Assembly: GCA_965262785.1 (NCBI GenBank)
Contig: OZ253559.1
Span: forward strand, 3,348,001-3,412,000
Origin: G965218495 sp965262785
Lineage (GTDB): Bacteria > Bacteroidota > Rhodothermia > Rhodothermales > Bin80
DNA length: 64,000 nucleotides
Direction of reading: 5' to 3'
Part shown: piece by piece, positions 35,869 to 44,545 of the stretch
Layout of the letters: each line of letters opens with the position of its first letter
Position numbering within the stretch: the first letter of the stretch is position 1
Program-made: the position numbers and the translations under genes
Notes under the pieces: model-generated
The model's input: only the letters and a program-made list of their open reading frames with translations
Told to the model about the DNA's origin: nothing
Databases searched by the model: none

Positions 35869-38493
35869 CTGCCGTTTACCCAAGTTACCTGGCAGACTTA
35901 CGCATTTGAGGGTATCAGAAGCATGTCCAGTCGTTGCCGAGCGACACGGGGTGTGTCCATGTGGCACAGGGGTCTTGGCTGTGGACTCAAGGCTTGGTCG
36001 TGCAGGGACGCTTCGTTCAGCTCAACGCGGTCTACGCCTGCTTTGCGGGCGGAGGCCTTGCTTACCGTGGACATACAGCCCCGGCAGGGTATAGGGATCC
36101 TGCCTTGTGACAGGATCACAGTCCACGGGTTATCGCAGCGCAGTGCCGCCCTTACTCAGCGTCACGGACCTCGTATCCCAGCTCGTATCCCAGTGTGGCC
36201 AGCGCCAATCGTTCCAGCCCGCGCCACATGATCTGGTGACCGGGCGGCCCGTCGCGAGTGCGATTCTGGTACCCCCCGAGTACCGCCAGCAGCAGGATGG
36301 CCTCTTGCAGCGTGCCGGGCCGAGGCAGCTTCACACGGCTGGCATAGCTCGTCAAAAAACGAAGCTCCAACTCCGTGAAGAAGACCTCCGAGTCCAACTC
36401 TGGCACGGTTCGCCCCAATAGCGTCAGCACCATCAGGCGCCAGGCAATAACGCAGTAGATCGCGATCGCCCGCTCCAGACGCAGCGCCGTGCGCAGCGCC
36501 AGACGCTCCACCTTGCAGCCGCTCTTAAGCACCCGGAAGAAGTCCTCAACGCGCCACCGCTTCACGTAGTGGTCCAGCACCTGCAGGGCCTCCTCCAGCG
36601 TGTGCACCGCCACACTGGTAAGCAGATACCATTCTATGGCCTCTTCGCCTTCCGGCGGGGCCTGCTCCCGGATGTGAACCCCGTACATCGTCACCGGATC
36701 TGCCTCCTGGGTCGTGGCCGGCAGCGTCACCCGGTGGAACCGCACCTCGGCGTCCGCTATGCGATAGCTGCGCCCGGGGCGTGCGGGCTTGCCCCGTGAC
36801 TTCGGGCGTGCGGTGACTTTCTTGATCTCGATCCGCACGCTGCCGGCCGCCGGGCCGCCCGCGAGGGTCTCAAACAGCTTCCTGCCGTTGGCCAGCCGGC
36901 GATCTATCCGCGCCCTGACCAGCATCTCCACGCGGCCCTGACGACGCTGGGCGTCAAAGAGCGCAAAACTGTCGCCCTCCCGGTCCATAACGCAGATCAC
37001 GCGAATCTTGCGGGAGATCTGATCGGCCGCCGCACAGATGTCCAGGTAGGCGTCCAGCCATCGTTGGGCCTTCGGCTTCAGGGGACCGTGCGAAGGATCC
37101 CGGTAGCTGCAGCGCAACACGCCCAGCGGCAGACCATCGGAGGTGGTCGCCAGCGTCGCATGTACATGCATCCCACGCGTTTGCGCCGTGGTCTGGTTGC
37201 GGCCGGTGACCTGCAGATCCGTGCAGGCCGGACGCGTGGCATAGCGCAGCCGGCTGCCATCCTGGATGCAGAGCACCACCTTCTGGCTGCGCATGCGCTC
37301 GATCGTGCGCGCACGATGCGGCGCCAATATGTTTTCCGGAGTGACCTTGGACGCCGGGTCGCTCTCCAGCAACCGGTAATGCGCCTTGACCGCCGCACGA
37401 TCGTAGTCCGTATTGCCCGTAATGGACTGGCCCATCACCGAAGCCAGCATCGACGCACTCCGTACCAGGCGCGTGGAGCGCAGCCGATTGCCCAGTGGAG
37501 CGTCCCCGAACTCGGCTTCCGCCCATTGGTCACGGTCCAACGCCTCGTGGGGTGCTCTCACAGGATGGAGCTCCACCGCCGGCACGCCGAGTGCCTGGCG
37601 CCACCCGCGGTCCAGTTCGTACACATACAGCGCCTTGGGCGGCTCGGGTTCATCGTCGGACTGTCGTTTGCCGCCGGCAGTATAACCAATGTGCAGAAAG
37701 TTTGCCGCCTGGAAGCATGTACCCTTCCAGTTCGGATCCACATAGGTCTCCACCACCCAAGGGCGGTACCTGTAACGCTCTTCAAAATCATCGGGCAGCT
37801 GCCTGAGCGCAAGGCCCAGGACATGGCTCGCCAGGTGCGTGCAGGGTCCCCGGATCAAAAAGCGGCTCAAACACACCACATGATGCAGGTGGGCCTGGCG
37901 CTGCGCATCGCTCCAGGCCATCCATCGCTCCCGTGCGGCCAGACGCAGGGCCGAGGCCGAAAAGCCCAGCACGCCCAGATAGCCCTGCGCGCTATGCACC
38001 AGGTAGCGCACCTGCGCGCCGAAGAACGTCGTCGTGCCCCGCGGATGTTCCTGGTCCAATAGGGTGTTCCATACGGCGCGCTGGTCGTCGTCCGTGACCA
38101 CGATCAGCGACAGGTCATCCACTTCGCGGACGGAGCGAGGAAGGGCACTCGGCATGGGCACGCCCTCCTTCAGCAGCCGGGGGGACGCGCCGGCAGCGTG
38201 GTCGTTCATCGGCGCCGGCAGTGCTATACAGCCGCGGTCGGACAGCTTCGAGAGCGCCTTGGCGCAACTGGCTACTTGCGACTGCCCGCGTGCGTCGAAA
38301 AAATCGAATGCCGCACACACACGCCGGGCGATGGCGGCACGGTTCTTCAGACCCTCATCAGCCAAGATGCCGTCCAGACGCGCCTGGGATTGCGCCTCGC
38401 TCAGCGTACGAAGAATCTGGTTCTGCTGGAACATGCCGCCAATCTATGCGGCATAAATCAGAATGTCAAGGGGAAAACTTGGGTAAACGGCAG
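35869..38493 (-). mobile_element. IS4-family (Tn5/IS50-like) insertion sequence with DruA-like fusion
   Basis: A 2,625-bp element. The ends share 18 identical bases (CTGCCGTTTACCCAAGTT, read inward at 35869 and from 38493) and are flanked by a perfect 8-bp target duplication CCCTAGCC at 35861-35868 and 38494-38501. It encodes one 760-residue transposase on the minus strand. About 265 bases at the left end (35887-36151) hold no gene. It appears complete and intact. Confidence 0.93.
36152..38434 (-). CDS. IS4-family transposase with N-terminal DruA/DUF4338-like domain
   Basis: A 760-residue protein in two parts. Residues about 1-300 resemble DUF4338 (DruA of the Druantia anti-phage system), with the diagnostic segments VRYLVHSAQGYLGVLGFSAS, ARERWMAWS, CLSRFLIRG, ASHVLGLALRQLPDDF, VVETYVDPN and GTCFQAANFLHIGYTAG. 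The rest is Tn5-like. A Transposase_DNA-bind region is AEFGDAPLGNRLRSTRLVRSAS, catalytic Asp positions are in VLCIQDGSRLRYATRP and VICVMDREGDSFALF, and the YREK signature of IS4 is exact in YVKRWRVEDFFRVLK (Y-2-R-3-E-6-K). Classic IS50 transposase is about 480 residues, so the extra length is the N-terminal domain. It should act by cut and paste; the role of the DruA-like part is unknown. Confidence 0.9.
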   Translation of the reverse strand: MFQQNQILRTLSEAQSQARLDGILADEGLKNRAAIARRVCAAFDFFDARGQSQVASCAKALSKLSDRGCIALPAPMNDHAAGASPRLLKEGVPMPSALPRSVREVDDLSLIVVTDDDQRAVWNTLLDQEHPRGTTTFFGAQVRYLVHSAQGYLGVLGFSASALRLAARERWMAWSDAQRQAHLHHVVCLSRFLIRGPCTHLASHVLGLALRQLPDDFEERYRYRPWVVETYVDPNWKGTCFQAANFLHIGYTAGGKRQSDDEPEPPKALYVYELDRGWRQALGVPAVELHPVRAPHEALDRDQWAEAEFGDAPLGNRLRSTRLVRSASMLASVMGQSITGNTDYDRAAVKAHYRLLESDPASKVTPENILAPHRARTIERMRSQKVVLCIQDGSRLRYATRPACTDLQVTGRNQTTAQTRGMHVHATLATTSDGLPLGVLRCSYRDPSHGPLKPKAQRWLDAYLDICAAADQISRKIRVICVMDREGDSFALFDAQRRQGRVEMLVRARIDRRLANGRKLFETLAGGPAAGSVRIEIKKVTARPKSRGKPARPGRSYRIADAEVRFHRVTLPATTQEADPVTMYGVHIREQAPPEGEEAIEWYLLTSVAVHTLEEALQVLDHYVKRWRVEDFFRVLKSGCKVERLALRTALRLERAIAIYCVIAWRLMVLTLLGRTVPELDSEVFFTELELRFLTSYASRVKLPRPGTLQEAILLLAVLGGYQNRTRDGPPGHQIMWRGLERLALATLGYELGYEVRDAE

Positions 38494-38710
38494 CCCTAGC
38501 CGTAAGTCTCTGCTTACGCATGGGCCGCAATTGAGTCCTTTGGAAAGGACCACATGGCCTGCCTTGCCAACCCCTCCACACGAGATGTTACTCACTGGGT
38601 GCTAACGTGACGGGAGTCTACATGAATAATCGTATTTTCGGAACTGCACGTTCGCGGTATCGGTCTGCATCTCTACTGCTGACTGTCACCATCAGGGTAG
38701 GCAAGCCACG
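38494..38710. promoter_or_regulatory. Leader region of the ATPase/nuclease pair with palindromes
   Basis: It starts with the right IS4 target duplication. It then holds CGTAAG...CTTACG (38501-38506 and 38513-38518) and a perfect GTCCTTT-GG-AAAGGAC palindrome (38535-38550), about 160 bases before the ATPase start. The promoter is probably here, and the palindrome is a candidate operator, but I see no definite -35/-10. A ribosome-site-like GGTAGG precedes the ATG at 38711. Confidence 0.45.
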
Positions 38711-40321
38711 ATGACATGGACGAATCAACTCACGACCAAGAATAAGTTCATGCCGGATTCCCCCGACGTTAGGATATCTGTGACGAACTTCGGACCCATC
38801 GAGCGCGGTGCCGTGGATCTGCGTCCTTTAACGGTGTTTGTGGGTCCTAGCAACGCCGGCAAAACCTATTTGGCCGTTCTCCTGTACGCATTGCAACGGG
38901 TTATGCAGGGCTTTACTAGAATTCCCTCGCTGTTTGGCTGGCCATATCAATTTATGCAGCTTGGTCGAGCTGGCAAATCGACATCGGACACCGGCGCGGA
39001 ATTCAGTGAGCTCGTAAAATTCCTAGAAAGGCTGACCACCGATATGCGGGCAATGCAGTTTGCGGACCTACCGTCACGCATGCGAAACAGTCTCCGAAAC
39101 CAACACGAGGGTCCAGAAGGATTAGGTGCAAGGCTGAAATCCGAGCTAATACGCTGCTTTGACCTGGAATCTATTTCCGATCTGATTCGATGGTCCGACC
39201 ATGCCGGGGATACGAATGTAGAGCTGACTGTTTGCCAGGATAACCGGAAGCTTTGGTGTTTTGGCATGATGATCTCGGAGCCTGATGTCACCCCTGCGTT
39301 GCAAATTGAGGACATGTTTTTGTTTCCTGAGAAATACACTGATTCGAATCCCAAGGGCAATCGTCAAGCCCGTGAAATGCTGGATTACTTAAAGGGTGTA
39401 CGAGTGGAAGCAATGGGTTCCAAGTCTATTCCAGACTTGTGGTTTGTCGCGGGGCGAGTTCTTGCTGATCTCTTTAGTGAGTACAACAATGGGGCAGCGG
39501 GACTTAAGGCACACTACTTGCCAGCCGCGCGAAGCGGTATTATGCAGAGCCACCGTGTGATCGCAAGTTCTCTCGTCGACCGTGCCACACGTGGCGGTGT
39601 GGAGCCGTTTCCCGCGATTCCGCTGTTGTCCGGTGTGGCAGCCGACTTCATTAAGCACCTCATCCTGTTCGAAGAGAAGCGCCATCGGGATCGGAGCATG
39701 CGAGTTCTTGCTGAATCCCTAGAGCGAGATGTGCTAAACGGGCAAATTATGACCAAATTTCCAGCATCTGGAGGTTATCCAGAATTTAAGTACAGACAGA
39801 AAAACGTGAAAGCAGAGATTCGCCTGAACCGTGCTTCGTCAATGGTATCTGAGCTCGCTCCTCTTGTGCTGTTTCTCCGCGACCGCACCAGTCGTGGCGA
39901 TATGCTCATCATTGAAGAACCTGAGGCTCATCTCCATCCTGGTGCCCAGGCAGACATGGCAGTAGTCCTGGCTCGTATCGTTCGTGCGGGTGTGCGCGTC
40001 GTTGTCACAACGCACAGTGATTGGTTACTCAAGGAAATCGGCAACCTGGTTCGAGAGGGGGAATTGAGAAAAGTTACAGGAGAACCAACAGGCGATGATT
40101 CCGGTCCCACACCCAGCTCGCTCCAACCCAGCGATGTGGGAATCTGGTTATTCCAGAGGGGCGATTCGTCAGAGGGTTCAACTGTGGAAGAAATACCGTT
40201 TGACCGTATCGAAGGCATAGAGCCGGAGGAATTCTACAGCGTCGCTGAAAAACTCTATAATCGTTCGGCAACGTTGCAGGATCGACTCGCAGCGCATGGG
40301 AACGACCGGGAGGATGGCTGA
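38711..40321 (+). CDS. AAA/ABC-type ATPase (OLD/AAA_15-like), candidate defence protein
   Basis: A 536-residue ATPase of the SMC/OLD-like class. Walker A is TVFVGPSNAGKTYLAVLLYAL near residue 45, preceded by the family-typical ISVTNFGPIERGAVDLRPL. Walker B with catalytic Glu is DMLIIEEPEAHLHPGAQADMA near residue 400, and the His switch is VVVTTHSDWLLKEIGNL near residue 435. A long helical insertion lies between. Such ATPases power many anti-phage systems (Gabija GajA, PARIS AriA, RloA, AbiL), usually with a nuclease or other effector. Here the partner is the overlapping gene at 40296, which has a nuclease-like motif. The ATG at 38711 has GGTAGG upstream; an internal ATG at 38750 is the alternative. 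The pair lies directly next to an IS4 element. Confidence 0.88.
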   Translation: MTWTNQLTTKNKFMPDSPDVRISVTNFGPIERGAVDLRPLTVFVGPSNAGKTYLAVLLYALQRVMQGFTRIPSLFGWPYQFMQLGRAGKSTSDTGAEFSELVKFLERLTTDMRAMQFADLPSRMRNSLRNQHEGPEGLGARLKSELIRCFDLESISDLIRWSDHAGDTNVELTVCQDNRKLWCFGMMISEPDVTPALQIEDMFLFPEKYTDSNPKGNRQAREMLDYLKGVRVEAMGSKSIPDLWFVAGRVLADLFSEYNNGAAGLKAHYLPAARSGIMQSHRVIASSLVDRATRGGVEPFPAIPLLSGVAADFIKHLILFEEKRHRDRSMRVLAESLERDVLNGQIMTKFPASGGYPEFKYRQKNVKAEIRLNRASSMVSELAPLVLFLRDRTSRGDMLIIEEPEAHLHPGAQADMAVVLARIVRAGVRVVVTTHSDWLLKEIGNLVREGELRKVTGEPTGDDSGPTPSSLQPSDVGIWLFQRGDSSEGSTVEEIPFDRIEGIEPEEFYSVAEKLYNRSATLQDRLAAHGNDREDG

Positions 40322-40805
40322 AACTCTTGATCTAATCCGGTATCGAGTCGGCAAGAGTTACCTCATTCGGACATGTATAGAGGAGGGATGTAAAGCATCC
40401 ATGGAGGGGATTCCACGCAGTCGCGTCTTGGTTAACGCGGACAAGGCGCTGGCGGCTCACCGGATTGATGGAAAGCGATGCGACTGCGTTCTGTTTTTCA
40501 TGTGTGACGACAACGGCACCTTAATCATAAGCCCGATTGAGCTCAAGAGCGGCAATGTTGATATATCTGATGTATGCGAGCAACTGGAGAATGGTGTCAA
40601 ATTCGCCGCTCGCATTGTGCCCCAAGACGTTATTTCGGACTGCCAGCCACTCCTAATACATTGCAAGGGAATTCACTATGTGGAGCGCAAGAAACTCAAT
40701 CGTAGAAAGGTCCGCTTCCGCAATCGCTACGTTACTATCAAGTCGGCACGCTGCTCCAGGCCCAAGAATGTAGCGACCAACCTGGATTTCAACGGGCATC
40801 TCTGA
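40296..40805 (+). CDS. Small PD-(D/E)XK-like protein, partner of ATPase
   Basis: A 169-residue protein whose frame overlaps the ATPase 3' end by 26 nt; if translation starts at the second ATG (40314) the overlap is 8 nt. Either way translation is probably coupled. The central part KRCDCVLFF, about 12 residues, then LIISPIELKSGNVDISDV has the D...(x)n...E-x-K layout of PD-(D/E)XK nucleases. An N-terminal CIEEGCKASMEGIPRSRVLVNAD and a C-terminal RRKVRFRNRYVTI are not assigned. I do not know a named family for it, but proteins with this pattern sit beside similar ATPases. I infer a nuclease effector controlled by the ATPase. The nuclease assignment is moderate; the linkage is direct. Confidence 0.72.
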   Translation: MGTTGRMAETLDLIRYRVGKSYLIRTCIEEGCKASMEGIPRSRVLVNADKALAAHRIDGKRCDCVLFFMCDDNGTLIISPIELKSGNVDISDVCEQLENGVKFAARIVPQDVISDCQPLLIHCKGIHYVERKKLNRRKVRFRNRYVTIKSARCSRPKNVATNLDFNGHL

Positions 40806-40821
40806 CTATGTGTAAATAGTC
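40804..40821 (+). terminator. Possible weak hairpin after ATPase/nuclease pair
   Basis: GACTAT-GTGTAA-ATAGTC overlaps the stop codon of the nuclease-like gene. The 6-bp stem is AT-rich and lacks a clear T-tract, so termination is uncertain. The rest of the 240-base gap to 41043 holds no gene. Confidence 0.3.
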
Positions 40822-41043
40822 ATATATAACTCGAGGCAGCACATGTATGACGTGTACTTTAGTCATTGAACACGATTTAGGCCATTCCCTGCTTGAGGAC
40901 GTGTAGTATTAGCAAGGTCAGGCTGTCCCATTGAGGATAGCGTTCGCGTTCTTGCTTACTGCGCTATGGCCGGTAGTATCTGTTCATTGGGCAGAGGTTC
41001 AGCTTCAAGACTGACAGCTGTCCCACCAGCGACCCTGCGCCAG

Positions 41044-42177
41044 TTACCGAAGGCCGCGCACATTTAGTCGGTCGATGAAGCGCATCCTTCTCGCGTGGAA
41101 AATGCGCAGCTGCGCCATGCGCTCCCAATATTTCGCCGTCTCTTCTTCTTTTTCCGCCAGAGCGCGCAAATCGTCCAGCAATGCCGCTGCCTTGTTGTAT
41201 CCCTTTGCGCTTGTCAGTTGGATATTCTCCTCCACCTCGTCCCACACGGCCTCTCCGAGCTTCTTCAGGTGCCCAAGGCGCCTCTCAAGCGCCTCGGCCT
41301 CCAATCGCTCGCGGCGCTTACGCTCGGCCTCTTCTTCCTTGGCAGCGGCAACTTTGCGCGCGGTCCAAATCTTTTCCGCCTTCACACGCAGCTGCGCTAC
41401 CGTGCGACGCTTCTGGCCACTTCGCTCGGGCATGGTCTTTTTCACTATCAATCTTCGCAATCCTGCCCCCGCGTGTGGATCGCCAGTGGCCAAGCGAATA
41501 AGCAACGCATCCACCTCTACGCGTGGCAAAGATTGCACGGCGGCCTGAAGTTCGCTAGTGGAGGGCTGAGATGTTGAGTTCTCGTGGACCGCAGCCTCAA
41601 TCAAGCCACTATCGATTTGAAAAAAAATGGAAAGTGTTTTCGCCGCATCCGATAATGGATCGATCCCCGGAAGCGGTTCTTTCGCCTCATCGGGCATCAC
41701 GCCGGAAGCAACCTGTGCAAGCCACGCGAGATAGAGCGCGGACAGATCGCCTGATAAGAGTTCCTGGTGCAACGGGGCCAGTTCATCCATCCAGCTCGAT
41801 TCGCCCTCATAGTAGACTTCGTCTTCGTGCAATTCTCCATCGTCCCAAAGGTCCAAGATCACATGGTCGTCCGTTTCGCTGATGGTCAGGAAGTCCGAAG
41901 CGCATACAAAACTCTCAAGCCGCGTACGGTCGACGAGTCGCTTTGGGAGTCGAACCATGAATCGTCGCGTGCCCCAGTTTGCCAAATACAGATGCAAATC
42001 AAACCACTGCTGCATGAACACCTGGGGGTCTCCCTTCAAATCGCCCCAGTTGTATTCGTTGACAAATAATCTTGGGGTAATTCGGGCCCGGGTTGAAATT
42101 GAACGCAATGCGGCCTGTTCTTCCGCTCTAAGCGGCCGATCAAGGGCCCTGAATTCGTAGTACTGATATTCTGCCAT
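41044..42177 (-). CDS. Conserved hypothetical coiled-coil protein
   Basis: A 377-residue soluble protein starting MAEYQYYEFRALDRPLRAEE, with LFVNEYNWGDLKGDPQVFMQQWFDLHLYLANWGTRRFMVRLP in the N-terminal part. Residues about 265-345 form a basic/acidic coiled coil (KAEKIWTARKVAAAKEEEAERKRRERLEAEALERRLGHL in sections). The N-terminal block recurs in uncharacterised proteins of many bacteria, as far as I recall, but I cannot name a function. No signal peptide or membrane segment. It is convergent with the ATPase/nuclease pair and isolated from other genes. A role in the same accessory island is possible but unsupported. Confidence 0.75.
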   Translation of the reverse strand: MAEYQYYEFRALDRPLRAEEQAALRSISTRARITPRLFVNEYNWGDLKGDPQVFMQQWFDLHLYLANWGTRRFMVRLPKRLVDRTRLESFVCASDFLTISETDDHVILDLWDDGELHEDEVYYEGESSWMDELAPLHQELLSGDLSALYLAWLAQVASGVMPDEAKEPLPGIDPLSDAAKTLSIFFQIDSGLIEAAVHENSTSQPSTSELQAAVQSLPRVEVDALLIRLATGDPHAGAGLRRLIVKKTMPERSGQKRRTVAQLRVKAEKIWTARKVAAAKEEEAERKRRERLEAEALERRLGHLKKLGEAVWDEVEENIQLTSAKGYNKAAALLDDLRALAEKEEETAKYWERMAQLRIFHARRMRFIDRLNVRGLR

Positions 42178-43114
42178 GGAGTGAATTGATGCGCAGTATG
42201 GTAGTGCGACCGACTGGAGTGTCGCTTGACCGAAGACGACGAACTCAAAGCAATATAGTACATCTTATTCCTACTTCCGGCCCTCTGGCGCGGACCCACG
42301 CTGAAGGCTGGCAGTCCGAAGCAATCCTACACGGCCATATTGCGCGCATGTCCTAGACGCTTAGTCCCGCGTCGCCGGGTGCAGCTACGACGCGGCATTG
42401 CCTGCAAACAGTGCGCACTCCGACTACCGCGGAAACGGGCGAACACAGGTGCGATGCACTGAAGCGTAGCGTCTTTTGCTCAAGCGGTCGCCCAGACTGT
42501 AACAGAAGTGAGCTTCATCCCGGATGCCCGGGGCGCAGGAACGGCCTGAATTTAGGAATGCTTTGACGCAATGGAGAAGGTGATCACTCCCGACCACGGC
42601 TAGGCTAAATTCCCATCGCAAGAACGGACGGTCCTGCGTATTGCGACAGAAATCGTCCACTCTTACCGTCCGATTTCGTCAGCTCGTCTCGATCGAACTA
42701 ATCCGAATTGACCTGTCTGCCAAGACGGCATGCGATTTCCGATGATACGCGCCACTGAGTCCGCATGGAAGAACTCCACCAATTCTGACGCAAGCGCAAA
42801 CTGCAGGCCAGAAGGGGCTCGGTTTGGTATGTGACCCGCCGTACTCGCCTTGAACACACCATGGTAAACCACACGGCGGAGCAGCGCTCATGGGTAGCTC
42901 GCGATATTGCGCTGAGAGGTCGGCAACTCAAAAAGTATCAGCGCCTTCGGATAGCGGAGTTGGACCGCTCCGCGGCATATCTTAATTGCGGAACTTACCC
43001 CGGCTTACAACCCATCTCGAGCATCATGGTCAGCGTGGAACACCCGTTGTACGGCAACTGTACGCAGTACAGACGGGCCACATGGACCCTTGGGGCATTC
43101 CAAACGCGGACCAC
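42178..43114. other. Long region without supported gene
   Basis: About 940 bases between divergent genes. Several short open frames exist on both strands, none with a recognisable motif; they overlap one another and have shadow-frame composition. The Tat lipoprotein at 43115 may in principle start further upstream (an ATG at 42986 is in frame), but the Tat signal argues against that. Confidence 0.5.
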
Positions 43115-44545
43115 ATGCAGTGCACAACGCGTCGACACTTTCTGAAGTTCGCGCTGGGTGCTGCCGCGCTCGCACCCTTGGCAGGGTGTGACAGCCTGGG
43201 CCTGGACAAAGAGGAAGAAGTGCTTTTTGATGGCCCCACCATTGACGAGGAAGACTTCATCTCGTTTAACGCGGGGTACTACGGCCTTGGCGTGGACTCC
43301 GCTTCGCAGCTCCCCTTTAGCTTTATCCGCGATGGTGTCCCCATTCGGGAAACAGACCCGGTCTCCATCGCCTTCCGGCTTCAGCACCTCTTGGCAGACA
43401 GCCGGCGTATTGACGCCGTTGACACTCTACTGAGCCATCTGCTGGCTGCACAGATCGACGAGCGCCCTCCCAACAACTTCCGGAATATGATCCCGCGTCT
43501 GGCCATTCAGTCAGACGAAATCGTGCCGGCATCCAAGCACTATTCTTTCGTAGACAACGCGCTCCTGGCCTCTCGCATCGCTATGGCAGCGCAGGCACAT
43601 GCAGGAACGCCAACCGGTGACAAGGCTCTTTCATTTCTCGACAAGCAGAAGCTCGGCTACAACCAGGCGCTCGTTCAGTCCTCAACAGGTTTTCTGCCCG
43701 AGTTTGCCAACGCAGGCCTCTTTGGCGCTGACCCTGTCGGCATGAACCTGGTGTTTGGCGGCTTCTACGAGGCTGTGGCATTTGCACTTGGCTACTTCAT
43801 CGGTGATACGCCGATCATCGGCGATCCCCAGGTGGGCCTGGACACCTGGCAATTGATGATTGATGCGCAGAACACGTATGTGGATGCCTATGCCGCCTCT
43901 ACTCGTGCGAATACCAACATCCAGAGCCCGCTGGCGCGCAATGGAAGCGGATTCCAATTCCTCCATTCTCTCTTGGGCCTTGATCCTGCGTGGCTTGACA
44001 AGTCCCTGGACAATGCCCTGTACAACGTGCTCTACTCTTACCTTGATGCGGCCGTTTACGACCGGGTGCCGGGCATTTACTCCGCAGGCCCGCATGAAAG
44101 TGGATTTTTTCTTGACAATGGTCTGAACCGGCTGGCCGCGAAACAGCGCTTTCAGACCTCGCGCGAAACCATTGTAACAGTGGACACGCTGGCCGCTGCC
44201 ATGCGCCTCTTTCCCGAGGACTCCGACGCCAGACTAATCCTCAGGGGTTGGATCGGCCTGTACGCTTCGGTCGAAGGCACTATTACGTCCCATGGATACC
44301 GTAGCGGAATGACCAAAGAGGGTTCGCTCATCAAGGCCATCTATGCCAGACAAAACGGCGCGATGATTCTCTTAAGGTCCAATGCCCCCCGACTGCTAAA
44401 CGACTTTATGATTGCCCAGGGCAAGCCCAGCATGCAGGACCTGGTGAGCATGGTGAAGCTTACCTATCAAGACGCTCCTATCGCGCGCGTTGACGCGCAG
44501 TTGCCACTACCACTAAGAGGCGAACGTCTCTTCACTAGGCTTTAG
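43115..44545 (+). CDS. Tat-exported lipoprotein of unknown family
   Basis: A 476-residue protein with a clear twin-arginine signal (TTRRHFLKFALGAAALAPLAGC), which also ends in a lipobox, so it is probably a Tat-exported lipoprotein. The mature part is mostly helical, with repeats of aromatic and acidic residues (HYSFVDNALLASRIAMAAQ, GFLPEFANAGLFG, FYEAVAFALGYFIGD, YDRVPGIYSAGPHESGFFLDNG, SHGYRSGMTKEGSLIKAIYARQNGAMILLRSN). This suggests an alpha/alpha-barrel or toroid, as in glycan-active enzymes, but I do not recognise the family. The ATG at 43115 gives a normal Tat n-region. It converges on the HPS-like gene with an 11-base overlap of 3' ends. Confidence 0.82.
   Translation: MQCTTRRHFLKFALGAAALAPLAGCDSLGLDKEEEVLFDGPTIDEEDFISFNAGYYGLGVDSASQLPFSFIRDGVPIRETDPVSIAFRLQHLLADSRRIDAVDTLLSHLLAAQIDERPPNNFRNMIPRLAIQSDEIVPASKHYSFVDNALLASRIAMAAQAHAGTPTGDKALSFLDKQKLGYNQALVQSSTGFLPEFANAGLFGADPVGMNLVFGGFYEAVAFALGYFIGDTPIIGDPQVGLDTWQLMIDAQNTYVDAYAASTRANTNIQSPLARNGSGFQFLHSLLGLDPAWLDKSLDNALYNVLYSYLDAAVYDRVPGIYSAGPHESGFFLDNGLNRLAAKQRFQTSRETIVTVDTLAAAMRLFPEDSDARLILRGWIGLYASVEGTITSHGYRSGMTKEGSLIKAIYARQNGAMILLRSNAPRLLNDFMIAQGKPSMQDLVSMVKLTYQDAPIARVDAQLPLPLRGERLFTRL

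Noticed and set aside
42424..42872. Two adjacent minus-strand frames that might be a broken transposase
   Set aside because: They are in different frames and I see no catalytic or DNA-binding motif; similarity to any transposase is not supportable by eye.
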